Of a stretch of DNA of 64,000 nt, positions 35,464 to 44,753 are shown in pieces. The position numbers were made by a program, and so were the translations under genes. The DNA comes from Bacteroidales bacterium (GTDB lineage Bacteria; Bacteroidota; Bacteroidia; Bacteroidales; BM520). Where the stretch lies: the NCBI GenBank assembly GCA_031276035.1, contig JAISNV010000019.1:1-64000 (forward strand), in the 5' to 3' direction. Position 1 is the first letter of the stretch. Each line of letters begins with the position of its first letter. The notes beneath the pieces were generated by a model, which worked only from the letters and a program-made list of their open reading frames with translations, made no database searches and was not told the origin of the DNA.

Positions 35464-36186
35464 ATGCAAAGCAATGAATATATTATTGAAACAACAAATA
35501 TAATTAATGAGCTGATGGATTATTACTCTAAAAATCTGAATACAAACAAACTGCAGAAATGTTATGAAGTTGCACCATTAAGAATTCAACAACTCTTAAA
35601 AGAAGAAATAAATTTTATCAAAAAAAGACTTTCAATAAATGATGTTGTCTTAGATTTAGGTTGCGGATATGGAAGAGTGGCTATCGAATTGATTGGAGAA
35701 TGTAAGAAAGTTATAGGAATTGATATTTCACCTGATAATATCGAGTTGGCTAACAACCTGTATAACAATGTTAAAAATCTTCAATTTTACAAAATGAATG
35801 CAATAAAATTGGATTTTCCTGCCGGTATGTTTGATGTTACTATTTGTATTCAAAATGGCATCTCCGCATTTAAAGAAGATCCGCATTTATTATTAACTGA
35901 AGCATTAAGAGTTACAAAAAGAGGAGGAACGGTTTTATTTTCCAGTTATTCGGATAAGATTTGGGAAGACAGATTACATTGGTTTCAAATTCAGGCTGAT
36001 GAAGAATTATTGGGAAAAATAGATTATGAACAAACAAAAAACGGTATTATTGTATGCCAAGACGGATTTACGGCCACAACCTATTCAGAAAATGATTTTT
36101 TAAATTTAGCATCAAAATGCAATGTTAATGCGGATATCTATGAAGTGGATGATTCTACTATTTTTTGTGAAATTAAAAAGGAGTAA
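35464..36186 (+). CDS. Class I SAM-dependent methyltransferase
   Basis: The product is 240 residues from the ATG at 35464; the frame is open upstream to 35410, but those codons run through the palindrome. It has methyltransferase motif I VLDLGCGYGRVAIELI, motif II VIGIDIS, FDVTICIQNGISAF as motif IV and a GGTVLFSSY strand. It resembles small-molecule methyltransferases of the Methyltransf_25/11 type; the substrate is not readable. The start is only 4 bases from the GTTAGC of the boundary, leaving no room for a normal ribosome binding site downstream of it. Confidence 0.78.
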   Translation: MQSNEYIIETTNIINELMDYYSKNLNTNKLQKCYEVAPLRIQQLLKEEINFIKKRLSINDVVLDLGCGYGRVAIELIGECKKVIGIDISPDNIELANNLYNNVKNLQFYKMNAIKLDFPAGMFDVTICIQNGISAFKEDPHLLLTEALRVTKRGGTVLFSSYSDKIWEDRLHWFQIQADEELLGKIDYEQTKNGIIVCQDGFTATTYSENDFLNLASKCNVNADIYEVDDSTIFCEIKKE

Positions 36187-36424
36187 ATAATCGAATATAA
36201 TAATTTTGAAATACAGCAATTATACAAATCGCAACAAAAACGGATATCAAAGATTTAAAATCTGAATTAAAATAAAAACTGTCAAAGAAATGAAGAAAAA
36301 ACAGATAACAATGTTTTAAGCCAATTAATTATTGATTTCATGACCATATTTCTCATTTATAATAAAATTTATTTGAAATATTTTTCAATGACAAGATAAA
36401 TATGAAATCAATAAGTAAATGATT
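36187..36424. other. A/T-rich non-coding spacer
   Basis: No gene could be supported here. The sequence has many short A/T runs and no clear inverted repeat until the attC-like element that begins at 36425. Confidence 0.45.
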
Positions 36425-36518
36425 GCCTAACAAGTGTTTTCGCATAATGATAATGGAAACATCTTATATAAAACTTTTTACTTACATTTGCATTACTGCT
36501 TCGGCAAAAGTGTTAAAC
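36425..36518. repeat. attC-like element with consensus core ends
   Basis: GCCTAAC (36425-36431) fits RYYYAAC and GTTAAAC (36512-36518) fits GTTRRRY, the integron R'' and R' cores, in the right order and orientation. Inside them TTTTCGCATAATG faces CATTACTGCTTCGGCAAAA. The size (94 bases) is normal for attC. A TACATTTG box lies in the loop side (36483-36490). The next gene starts 51 bases later. Confidence 0.58.
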
Positions 36519-36568
36519 GGAATAACTTCATTTCGTCAAACCCTCAACCGTTATTAATAAATATTTAA

Positions 36569-37153
36569 ATGATGGCATTACCACAAGACATAAAAGAAAA
36601 ATTTTATAAGACAATCAAAGGCGACATTTCAACTGATAATTTTGAACAATGGTTATATTCGAACAAAGAGCTTGAAAGATATTTGGACTCTGACGACTAC
36701 CTTGACCTGATTTCATTAGATTTCAAGAAAAACGGAGCGAAATATGAACTTTGCGAATTACTCAAAAAACATATTGATCTCGGTGAGTTTGAAACATACA
36801 AAATGCTTGAACTTCTGAATGAAGCGAAAAAAAAGAACGAGCGGCTTCCATATATTTTAATGGAGTTCTACGACTTATATTGTAAAGGTTATGCTTTTCT
36901 TCAAGACCTTGGAATTGGAATCGGACTGGCAGTTCAAGTGCCAAGTATAAACGACTCAACTGCCGAAACTTGGGATGAATTAACAATTGAACAACAAAAA
37001 GAATTACTTGATAGTTTTTCGCCGAAACTTGAAAAATATATTGAAGAAGTTATTTACTGTCTTGAAATGAAGAAAATTATTTTGACAGGTAAGCAAGACG
37101 AAATTGGTCGGTACGGCTATGAAGACTTAAGAACAGAAGAGGAGAAGAAATAA
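36569..37153 (+). CDS. Unknown cytosolic protein, immunity-protein-like
   Basis: This 194-residue acidic, helical protein has no signal or membrane segment. The start could be this ATG or the next codon, also ATG. The pattern ISTDNFEQWLYSNKELERYL followed by YLDLISLDFKKNGAKYEL recalls small proteins annotated as immunity or cell-fate-like, but I cannot assign a family. It follows the element with the best attC core and precedes an acetyltransferase gene. Confidence 0.48.
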   Translation: MMALPQDIKEKFYKTIKGDISTDNFEQWLYSNKELERYLDSDDYLDLISLDFKKNGAKYELCELLKKHIDLGEFETYKMLELLNEAKKKNERLPYILMEFYDLYCKGYAFLQDLGIGIGLAVQVPSINDSTAETWDELTIEQQKELLDSFSPKLEKYIEEVIYCLEMKKIILTGKQDEIGRYGYEDLRTEEEKK

Positions 37154-37278
37154 GAACTCTTTGTAAAAACACCGAAAAACAAAGAAACAGGCACTTCAAC
37201 ATGTAAAAATTCAACTCGCGGAGAACAAGCAGACAAAAAATGATGGAAATTTTGGAAATAAGAATAACGAAAAAGTAA

Positions 37279-38130
37279 ATGGAAATAAAATCACTCAATA
37301 AAACAGATTTTGATGCGATATTTAAAGCATTCAATACGGCATTCATTGATTACGAACTACAATTAAACAAAGTACAACTTCAAGCTATGTTTAAAAGACG
37401 AGGTTTTAATCCTGCTTTATCATTTGGTGCATTTGAAGGAGATAAAATAGTGGCTTTCACTTGTAATGGAATAGGAAATTTCAATGGAATACCAACAGCA
37501 TACGATACAGGAACCGGAACAATCAAAGACTATAGAGGAAAAGGCTTGGCTACAAAAATTTTCGAATATTCTATTCCGTATTTAAAAGAAGCAAATATAA
37601 AACAATATATACTGGAAGTATTACAACATAATACAAAAGCAGTTTCCGTTTATAGAAAGCTTAATTTTGAGGTTACCCGTGAATTTAATTATTTTACACA
37701 ATCCGATAAAGAAATCCGTAATGAAATCAAAAATACAGACAAATCTTATTCAATCAAGCAAATAGATATTAGAAAAATCGATTCGATTACAAGTTTTTGG
37801 GACTTCTACCCTTCATGGCAGAATAGTTTCGAATCAATTGAAAGAGCAATCGATGATTTTATTAGCCTGGGAGTATTTAATGAAGATGAACTTATCGGAT
37901 ATTGTGTTTTTGAACCAATTTCGGGAGATATTACCCAGTTAGCTGTGGATAAACAACATAGAAGGAAAGGAGTTGCGTCTATATTAATTCATGAAATAAT
38001 CAAATTGAATAAATATAACTCTGTAAAAATTTTAAATACGGATATTTCATGTAATTCAATTACTGAATTTCTGAAAGCTAAAAATATAAATATTAAGGGT
38101 AAACAATTCGAAATGATAAGAAAGCTATAA
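37279..38130 (+). CDS. Tandem-GNAT N-acetyltransferase
   Basis: The product is 283 residues with two GNAT domains. The first spans about 1-140, with the CoA loop KDYRGKGLATKIFEYS and the LEVLQHNTKAVSVYRKLNF strand. The second runs from about 165, with DITQLAVDKQHRRKGVASIL. Double GNATs of this arrangement occur in many Bacteroidota and Firmicutes; acceptors are mostly unknown. It is the last plus-strand gene of the accessory array, 145 bases before the minus-strand sensor kinase. Confidence 0.8.
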   Translation: MEIKSLNKTDFDAIFKAFNTAFIDYELQLNKVQLQAMFKRRGFNPALSFGAFEGDKIVAFTCNGIGNFNGIPTAYDTGTGTIKDYRGKGLATKIFEYSIPYLKEANIKQYILEVLQHNTKAVSVYRKLNFEVTREFNYFTQSDKEIRNEIKNTDKSYSIKQIDIRKIDSITSFWDFYPSWQNSFESIERAIDDFISLGVFNEDELIGYCVFEPISGDITQLAVDKQHRRKGVASILIHEIIKLNKYNSVKILNTDISCNSITEFLKAKNINIKGKQFEMIRKL

Positions 38131-38275
38131 ACTGTTTGTCATACTACAAGATTGATTATTGAAAATTCAGCAATAATTCTAATCAATAAATATCAATATA
38201 ATTTTATCATATCCACAATAGCATCAAACAAACTTAAACTAATTCGAATATACTCTATTCCTCGACAAACAAATT

Positions 38276-39625
38276 TCAGTTTTTGAAAAACAGTTCAACT
38301 CTCGTTCCCTTTCCTTCTTCAGATTCAATCTGATAAGCAATATTATTTTTCTCCAAAATACGCAAAGCAATAGACAACCCGATGCCGCTACCTTGCATTT
38401 GATTGGCATTATCGGCTCTGTAAAATGGTTTGCTGACATGGGAAAGTTGATCGGCAGGAATACCGATTCCTTTATCGGTAATGGAAAGATGGAGATATTC
38501 TCCCTGCTTATAAAGTCGCGCTTCCACTGTAATTCCCTGCGAATATTTAACTGCATTTTCCAATAAATTATACAGAGCCATCAGAAGTTGCATGGCATCA
38601 ACATTTATGTTTAATACTGCCTCGTCTTCAACTTTAATATCAACGGAAACCATTATTTTAGATTGCGGATAATTATCGCTGAGTTTGGCAATTATTTCCC
38701 AAATCAACTCATCAATACGCATAGGAGACATACTTGGAGAATCTTTGCGTAAATCCGATATAACCATTAACGTATCTAAGATTTCTTCCAATTGATGTAT
38801 TTGGGTAATTAATTTTTGAGCCAGTTGATCGTATTCATCGGGCGATCGGTCCTTAATTGAAAAAACTTCCAAATTACCAAGCATTGCTGTCAGTGGTGTT
38901 TTAAATTCGTGAGTAACATAGCGAACAAAATTTTTGCGTATAATCATTGTTTCGGAAATTCTTTCCAAAAGCTCGTTAAATGTTTCCGTTAAATTTTGTA
39001 ATTCATCATGTGTATCAGGTGATTCTATACGTAAGCTTTCATCTCCAACAGGAATATTTTTTACCTGATTTACTACTTTGCTAAAGGGGCGGTATGCTAT
39101 AGATGCCATCCACATACTTAATAAGACAATCGCAATTATTCCGATGAGGAACAAAATAACAAGTATCCAAAGTAAAGACCGCATTTGTCCGGTTAATAGA
39201 GCCCGTTTTTCTTTTGTAATAACAACAAAATCTCCTTGATTATCTTCATAAAAGATACCATAACATAAATAATCTGTATCAGTAAATTCCAGTTTTTGTT
39301 TTTGACGTATTTTATCCAATAAATCTGTTGAAATAACGGGAAATTCGGCTCCCCAAACAATAATATTATTAACGTTATATATCTGATAATAAGTGTTTAA
39401 CACAAGTTCTTTAAATTGTTTCTTAACACTTTCAAATTCTTCCGTATTCAATTCATCTTCTTCTAAATAAAAATAAGCGGTAATCAGAGCAGTTTTTTCC
39501 AAATCAGAATAAATTCCATTTTTAGTATTATTGGAATACAATCCATAGATTAGCACTGCAATAATGATAAAGATAATCCCAAATACTATTGAGCTGAATA
39601 AACTGAGACGGGTTTGTACTTTCAT
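38276..39625 (-). CDS. Two-component sensor histidine kinase
   Basis: The product is 449 residues. It has two membrane helices (about 8-30 and 150-175) enclosing a periplasmic sensor of about 120 residues, a HAMP linker (PFSKVVNQVKNIPVGDE) and an H-box VTHEFKTPLTAML with His239. The ATPase motifs are NLLENAVKYSQ (N), DKGIGIPAD (G1) and GSGIGLSIA (G2). The layout fits CusS/ArlS-type kinases. Its partner regulator lies upstream on the same strand, with one small gene between them. An efflux system nearby makes metal or envelope sensing plausible, but the signal is not established. Confidence 0.88.
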   Translation of the reverse strand: MKVQTRLSLFSSIVFGIIFIIIAVLIYGLYSNNTKNGIYSDLEKTALITAYFYLEEDELNTEEFESVKKQFKELVLNTYYQIYNVNNIIVWGAEFPVISTDLLDKIRQKQKLEFTDTDYLCYGIFYEDNQGDFVVITKEKRALLTGQMRSLLWILVILFLIGIIAIVLLSMWMASIAYRPFSKVVNQVKNIPVGDESLRIESPDTHDELQNLTETFNELLERISETMIIRKNFVRYVTHEFKTPLTAMLGNLEVFSIKDRSPDEYDQLAQKLITQIHQLEEILDTLMVISDLRKDSPSMSPMRIDELIWEIIAKLSDNYPQSKIMVSVDIKVEDEAVLNINVDAMQLLMALYNLLENAVKYSQGITVEARLYKQGEYLHLSITDKGIGIPADQLSHVSKPFYRADNANQMQGSGIGLSIALRILEKNNIAYQIESEEGKGTRVELFFKN

Positions 39626-39708
39626 TTGATGGTAGTAATTTAAAAATTAAGAAGTTATGTATTGTTAATTATTTTTTTGTAATGAATGTTTAATATTCTG
39701 AATACAAC

Positions 39709-40017
39709 TTATATAAGTGAATTCAGCTGGATTTCTATATTCACATTAATATAGTCAAGGTACTTGGATAAAATTATGTAATTGCATTCCTCAATACTGC
39801 TTTGTGCGATGTTGAAGAATCGTAATTTATTAATTTTTCCCTTTTTCTTATGTCTTTCAACAATATTAGCAGGGATTGATACGACTGCTTTTAGAAACCG
39901 AGAAGTTAATTCGCATAATTCAAAATCTGGAAATTTCTTAATACATTTATTGCCTTGTAAAACAAAAGAGCGCTCTTTCCGCCACATTACCAAATCATTA
40001 AATGATTGCGATTCCAT
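39709..40017 (-). CDS. Four-helix-bundle protein (S23/23S rRNA intervening-sequence type)
   Basis: The product is 102 residues with the family pattern SFNDLVMWRKERSFVLQ, FPDFELCELTSRFLKAVVSIPANIVE and FFNIAQSSIEECNYIILSKYLDY. These small proteins occur in rRNA intervening sequences, in diversity-generating retroelements as Avd, and singly across Bacteroidota genomes. The usual family length is about 115-120 residues, so the C-terminus is slightly short. It separates the response regulator from the sensor kinase (49 and 83 bases away), an unusual site for an insertion. Confidence 0.75.
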   Translation of the reverse strand: MESQSFNDLVMWRKERSFVLQGNKCIKKFPDFELCELTSRFLKAVVSIPANIVERHKKKGKINKLRFFNIAQSSIEECNYIILSKYLDYINVNIEIQLNSLI

Positions 40018-40066
40018 ATTTGTATTTTATTACACTAACTAACTGTCTTTACTTCCAAAATTTCTT

Positions 40067-40750
40067 CTAACTTCCTCCCTTAATCATATACCCCACTCCC
40101 TTTATCGTTTCGATAAGTTTATTATCATACTCATTATCAATTTTATTTCTTAGATAAGATATATAAACGTCCACAACATTTGTATTGGTATCGTAATTTA
40201 AGCCCCAAACAGTATCCAATATTTGCGTACGGGAAAGAACTTTGTTCTTGTGTTCCAACAGATATTGTAGTAACTTGAATTCTTGAAATGTTAATTTAAT
40301 TTCTTTTCCGTTTCGTTCAACCTTGTATTGATCTATATAAAGCTTCAGGTCATCACACTCCAAAATATTCGAAGGCGTATCGTAAGAAAGCTTTACTCTC
40401 CGGGTTAAGGCGTTAATACGGGAAATCAATTCTTTGAAATGAAAAGGTTTGGCAAGATAATCATCAGCGCCGTAGTCCAACGCTTTTACCTTGTCATCAG
40501 GTTCTCCGAGAGCACTCAATACAAGTACCGGCGTATGTATTTTTCGATAGCGGATATATTGTAATAATTCAATCCCATCAATATCCGGCAACATAATATC
40601 CAGCAAAATTACATCCCATTGTTTTCCGGTAATTAACTCTCTTCCAACCGAACCATTTTCTGCTAAAACAATTGAAAAACCGCTTTCTTCCAAACCTTTA
40701 ACAATAAATTCGCTGATACGTCTGTTGTCTTCTATTAAAAGGATATTCAT
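40067..40750 (-). CDS. OmpR-family response regulator
   Basis: The product is 227 residues. The receiver domain has the acidic pocket near the start, phosphoacceptor Asp51 in LLDIMLPDIDG and Lys in DDYLAKPF. A winged-helix DNA-binding domain follows (TFQEFKLLQYLLEHKNKVLS to YISYLRNKID). It resembles CusR/CopR/ArlR regulators. With the kinase on the same strand it forms a two-component pair, and the phased direct repeats before the efflux genes are the kind of site such regulators bind; that link is inferred only. Confidence 0.9.
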   Translation of the reverse strand: MNILLIEDNRRISEFIVKGLEESGFSIVLAENGSVGRELITGKQWDVILLDIMLPDIDGIELLQYIRYRKIHTPVLVLSALGEPDDKVKALDYGADDYLAKPFHFKELISRINALTRRVKLSYDTPSNILECDDLKLYIDQYKVERNGKEIKLTFQEFKLLQYLLEHKNKVLSRTQILDTVWGLNYDTNTNVVDVYISYLRNKIDNEYDNKLIETIKGVGYMIKGGS

Positions 40751-40771
40751 GTAAATGATATTTTTAAGTTA

Positions 40772-40802
40772 CAAAGGTAGTTATTTTTCGGGGAATTAAC
40801 AA
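40772..40802 (-). promoter_or_regulatory. Promoter of the two-component genes
   Basis: On the minus strand, TTG (40802-40800), a 20-base spacer and TACCTTTG (40779-40772), with a leader of about 20 bases to the regulator ATG. Confidence 0.5.
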
Positions 40803-40973
40803 TTTAGGTAATAAAGAAGTTAGAGCACTTAGAGAAGTTAAGGATAGTGATATAAAGTTGTCTTTCAATTACATCTTAGTTATTTTTAATGTTAATATGA
40901 TTTTATTTGTCAACTTTTGTTAAATTTGCAGATTGATATACATCAGTTTGACTAAAAACAAAAACAAACATAT

Positions 40974-41574
40974 ATGAAAAGTTCGAATCGTTTATTGAAG
41001 TATTTTCTTTATTTTTTTCTGGTTTGTGTAGGAATTATAATTGGTGTAGCCATACGTCATTATACGAATGTACCTCTTGAAGAAACAATAAATATTGTTG
41101 ATGTGGCTACACTTTTGGTTACGGTATTTCTTGCCGTTTATATCCCTGAAGTTCTTGACCGCAGATTACAAGTGCAACGTGATAAAAAGGTTTTGATAGA
41201 AAACAGGATTAATGAATTTCAAACACTTCAAAGAAAGATAAATACACTGGTACAGGATGATGATGCTATGAATGAAAAGAATTATTTAACTATCAAAAAC
41301 GAATTGGATGTGTCGTTGCATAAGCTTGAAATCATTTCGACACTCATAAAAATATGCCAATTTCGGCTCATCATTTGAAGAAGAAATAGCAAGTATTGAA
41401 GATTTATGCGGAAAACATCGCGATCTTCTACTAATTAAAAATACAGAGAAAAATAAATTCATTTATTCTGACAAAATTCAGCAGGAGGAAGAAACTTTAT
41501 TTAATGATATAGATAAAGCAACGAGTTTATTATTGTTCAAAATAAGCGATGCCGAGTCAAAGACACGATATTAA
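40974..41574 (+). pseudogene. Frameshifted small membrane protein
   Basis: The frame from the ATG at 40974 encodes two N-terminal membrane segments and a helical, charged region, then stops at 41378 after a non-matching tail. From 41353 another frame continues without a stop for 73 codons to TAA at 41574, again charged and helical (YANFGSSFEEEIASIEDLC). Deleting one A in the A5 run at 41348-41352 joins them into a protein of about 199 residues (LIK then YANFG). No family is recognised. It is read as a single-base frameshift; a sequencing error is possible. Confidence 0.55.
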
Positions 41575-41621
41575 TTTTATAAAAATTAATACTCATTGCT
41601 GTTATTAAACCGATTAACAAT

Positions 41622-42161
41622 TTATTCAAAGTCAAAATCCAGTTGCGGTGTTTGCAAATGAGATTCCAATTCCAGAAGTTTCTTTTTTGCTTGAAGTCCG
41701 CCTGCATATCCGACCAACTTTCTATCGCTTCCAATAATCCGGTGGCAAGGAATGAAAATTGAAATAGCATTAGCTCCATTAGCCGCAGCAACTGCGCGAA
41801 TCGCATTTACATTGTTAATCCGTTTAGATAATTCCAAATAAGTTTCAGTAGTTCCGTAAGGTATCTGCAAAAGTTTATCCCATACACTTTTTTGAAACTC
41901 TGTTCCTATAAGCAAAAGAGGAATATCGAATTGAGTTCTTTTTCTATCGAAATACTCTTCCAGCTGATGAACGGCCATTTGAACGGCAACCGAATTTTCT
42001 TCCGAATATTCGGTTTTCAGACTTTTTTGTATTCTTGAATCAATAGCAGCTCTTGACTTTCTATACCTCCAATCACATAAACATATTTGTTCATTATAAG
42101 AACCTATTATCAATTCGCCGAAAGGAGATTTATAATACTGTATTTTAACCGGTTGTTCCAT
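41622..42161 (-). CDS. Methylated-DNA--protein-cysteine methyltransferase (MGMT/Ogt)
   Basis: The product is 179 residues. The C-terminal domain has the DNA-binding helix PYGTTETYLELSKRI, the arginine finger in NAIRAVAAANG, and the active-site IPCHRIIG with Cys139. That cysteine irreversibly accepts the alkyl group from O6-methylguanine. The N-terminal domain carries a zinc-free variable region. It reads like an Ogt-type single protein, without the Ada regulatory part. It is on the minus strand with a TATATTTG box about 110 bases upstream. Confidence 0.92.
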   Translation of the reverse strand: MEQPVKIQYYKSPFGELIIGSYNEQICLCDWRYRKSRAAIDSRIQKSLKTEYSEENSVAVQMAVHQLEEYFDRKRTQFDIPLLLIGTEFQKSVWDKLLQIPYGTTETYLELSKRINNVNAIRAVAAANGANAISIFIPCHRIIGSDRKLVGYAGGLQAKKKLLELESHLQTPQLDFDFE

Positions 42162-42453
42162 ACCTAAAATTTTTATAAATTATTGATTATTATTATAAGA
42201 TTTTACAATTTTCAAACTTCAGAAATTGTTAAAACTTTGAAAGTTTGAGTAACTCTAATCATTAAAATGCAAATATATATATAAAAGTTCATCTAAGAAA
42301 TGTATTTATATTTAAACATATTAAAATTTAAAATAAAAAAGTTCAACACCTGAAATAGTCCAATCACTACCTTAATTTATCTCTTTACAAATGCATATTT
42401 TTATAATTCCTTTGCAGAATTCATTTTATGTAAACAAAAAACACAGCAAAATT

Positions 42454-43653
42454 ATGCGTAAGGTAAGATTTCTTTTATTACTGTGTTGTTTTTGTATTTG
42501 TACGATAACACAAGCTCAAAAATTTGACAAGAAACATTTATCAATCGAAGGACAAGTCTCTTTTGGGAAAATGGCTAAGCTCGATTCCAAGATAAAAGAG
42601 GTTTTGCTCAGCAACGATGTGCGTTTTTACGATTTGTCGTTAAATTATAATACACTACCTTCCGATAGTAGTCGTTTCGCTTCGGCATACAATTATCCTA
42701 CTTTCGGATTAGGATTTACTGTTGCCGATTTTAGTAGCGTACATTTAACTAACCAATCTCGTATTAATACAATCTTTGTATTATCAGGTTTTATCGACAG
42801 AAATCTTATCCGCAATAAACATTTAAGTTTTGGTTATAAATTAAACGCCGGTCTGGCTTATGCAAATAATCCTTATGATCCGATTAAAAATCCGGATAAT
42901 ATATTTATCAGTTCTCCTTTGATGGTATATATCGGTTTTGGATTTAATGTAAAATACAAACCTGTCAACCGGCTTGCAATTGGTTTAAGCGCTGATTTCA
43001 GACATATCTCAAATGGTCGTACGGGGATGCCGAATAAAGGCATAAATATGTTTTCGGCAGGAGTTTCCGCAACTTATTATTTAGACAAACAGCAGTCAGA
43101 TTTTACGAAAATACACAAAAATGATAAATACAGAAAACATTTAATTTACCATTTAGCGCTACATAGCGGAATACAAAGTTCAATTGAGGAATGGAGTCTT
43201 TATTCTGAAAAAGAAGCTGACCCGGCGAAAAAGAAAACGGACTTTCAAAAATATCCTATTATTTCACTGTCTGCAGATATAATGTATAGATATTCCCTCA
43301 AATTTGGGACAGGAATAGGTGTTGACTTATTCTATACTTCCCACACCGATAAACTAAAGGAATGGGATTCCGCTTTGTCGGGTATAAACACCAGCAGACA
43401 GGAATATAATCCTTTATCTGTTGGGCTTTCAATAAATCAGGAAGTATATTATAAAAATTTATCCCTATTTGTTGCCGTCGGATATTATGTTTATCGTGAA
43501 TTGGGATTACAGAAAAAAGAAAAATTTTATCAGCGAGCCGGATTCCGATATTACCTGCCTCCAACTAATTCCGTTTTCATGGGAATTTCCATCAAAGCTC
43601 ACAAATTCTGTACAGCCGATTATCTGGAATTTTCCATCGGTTACAAATTCTGA
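42454..43653 (+). CDS. Acyloxyacyl hydrolase (PagL/lipid A deacylase-like) outer-membrane protein
   Basis: The product is 399 residues from the ATG at 42454, which opens signal peptide MRKVRFLLLLCCFCICTITQA; the frame is open upstream. It has beta-barrel-like strands and the PagL-family active-site pattern FRHISNGRTGMPNKGINM (His-Ser and a downstream Asn). These enzymes remove acyl chains from lipid A in the outer membrane. The protein is about twice the length of PagL: a second half of strands follows the active site, as usual for Bacteroidota members of the acyloxyacyl hydrolase family. Confidence 0.75.
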   Translation: MRKVRFLLLLCCFCICTITQAQKFDKKHLSIEGQVSFGKMAKLDSKIKEVLLSNDVRFYDLSLNYNTLPSDSSRFASAYNYPTFGLGFTVADFSSVHLTNQSRINTIFVLSGFIDRNLIRNKHLSFGYKLNAGLAYANNPYDPIKNPDNIFISSPLMVYIGFGFNVKYKPVNRLAIGLSADFRHISNGRTGMPNKGINMFSAGVSATYYLDKQQSDFTKIHKNDKYRKHLIYHLALHSGIQSSIEEWSLYSEKEADPAKKKTDFQKYPIISLSADIMYRYSLKFGTGIGVDLFYTSHTDKLKEWDSALSGINTSRQEYNPLSVGLSINQEVYYKNLSLFVAVGYYVYRELGLQKKEKFYQRAGFRYYLPPTNSVFMGISIKAHKFCTADYLEFSIGYKF

Positions 43654-43724
43654 CAAATAATTTTATCAGAACAACAAAAGATTTTTTCACATAGCGACAG
43701 ATTAATTTCAGTACAATGTAACGC

Positions 43725-43754
43725 TTTGGAATATGATTGCATTTCTTATCTTTG
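43725..43754 (+). promoter_or_regulatory. Promoter of the DMT transporter gene
   Basis: TTTG (43725-43728), an 18-base spacer and TATCTTTG (43747-43754). The leader to the ATG at 43857 would be about 95 bases. Confidence 0.55.
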
Positions 43755-43856
43755 CACTCAATTAAAATTTTATCAAAACATTTTATAAGTTAATGAAAAT
43801 AAGAAGTTTATTAAATGTAAATGTTTTTATTTTATTAAAACACTTTTTGTAGAGAT

Positions 43857-44753
43857 ATGAATTCAAGATTAAAAGGTATTTTGTTCGGCATAATAGCTGC
43901 CATTGCTTACGGAACTAATCCGCTTTTCTCCTTACCGCTTTATGCGGAAGGATTAACTCCAGACTCCGTATTGTTTTATCGTTATGGAATAGGCGTAGTT
44001 CTTCTCGGTATAATACTTCTCATTAAAGGAGAATCATTAAAAATCAAGAGAAAAGAAATATTGCCTTTATTTCTTTTCGGTATAATGTTTGCCTTATCCT
44101 CGCTATTTCTATATCAAAGCTTTCTCTATATGGATGCAGGTATTGCTTCCACAATACTGTTTATATATCCGGTATTGGTTGCCGTAATAATGGCTGTGTT
44201 TTTTAAGGAAAAAGCATCTTGGCTGACATATTCTTGCATAGTTTTAGCAATGATAGGAATCGCTCTTCTTTACAAAGGTAACGGAGAAACTGTATTAAGT
44301 ACTACCGGACTGATTTTAGTAGCACTTTCATCACTTTTTTATGCTATTTATATTGTAGCTGTCGATCACTCTTCGATACGAACAATGCCACCGGGTAAAT
44401 TGACCTTTTGGGCCTTACTTTTCGGAAGTATGGTTTTTGTGGTACGAACTAATTTCTTAACTGAATTACAACCTGTTCCTCCAAATGTTTACAGCTGGGT
44501 AAATATTATCGGCATTGCACTGTTTCCAACAATAATATCTTTACTTTTTATAAATATTTCTATCAAAAATATTGGCCCGACTTATGCTGCAATTTTTGGT
44601 GCTCTTGAACCGGTTACTGCTCTCATTATCGGTATATTTGTATTTCACGAAGTGATAACAATAAGGATAGCTATCGGAGCATTATTAATTTTGATTGCAG
44701 TTACACTCATTGTATCGAGTAATACTATTATTGAAAGATTTAAGAGGAGTTAA
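43857..44753 (+). CDS. EamA/DMT-family transporter
   Basis: The product is 298 residues with ten predicted membrane segments and two EamA repeats (GIIAAIAYGTNPLFSLP near the N-terminus and ALSSLFYAIYIVAVDHS in the second half). GALEPVTALIIGIFVFHE near the end is the usual DMT signature in helix 9. It belongs to a different subgroup from the transporter at 3472. The substrate is unknown. It ends in a strong terminator shared with the convergent pump gene. Confidence 0.83.
   Translation: MNSRLKGILFGIIAAIAYGTNPLFSLPLYAEGLTPDSVLFYRYGIGVVLLGIILLIKGESLKIKRKEILPLFLFGIMFALSSLFLYQSFLYMDAGIASTILFIYPVLVAVIMAVFFKEKASWLTYSCIVLAMIGIALLYKGNGETVLSTTGLILVALSSLFYAIYIVAVDHSSIRTMPPGKLTFWALLFGSMVFVVRTNFLTELQPVPPNVYSWVNIIGIALFPTIISLLFINISIKNIGPTYAAIFGALEPVTALIIGIFVFHEVITIRIAIGALLILIAVTLIVSSNTIIERFKRS

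Noticed and set aside
20415-38130. Prophage or transposon explanation for the accessory region
   Set aside because: No capsid, tail, portal, transposase, conjugation or integrase gene is present, and genes are single and unrelated, with palindromic spacers.
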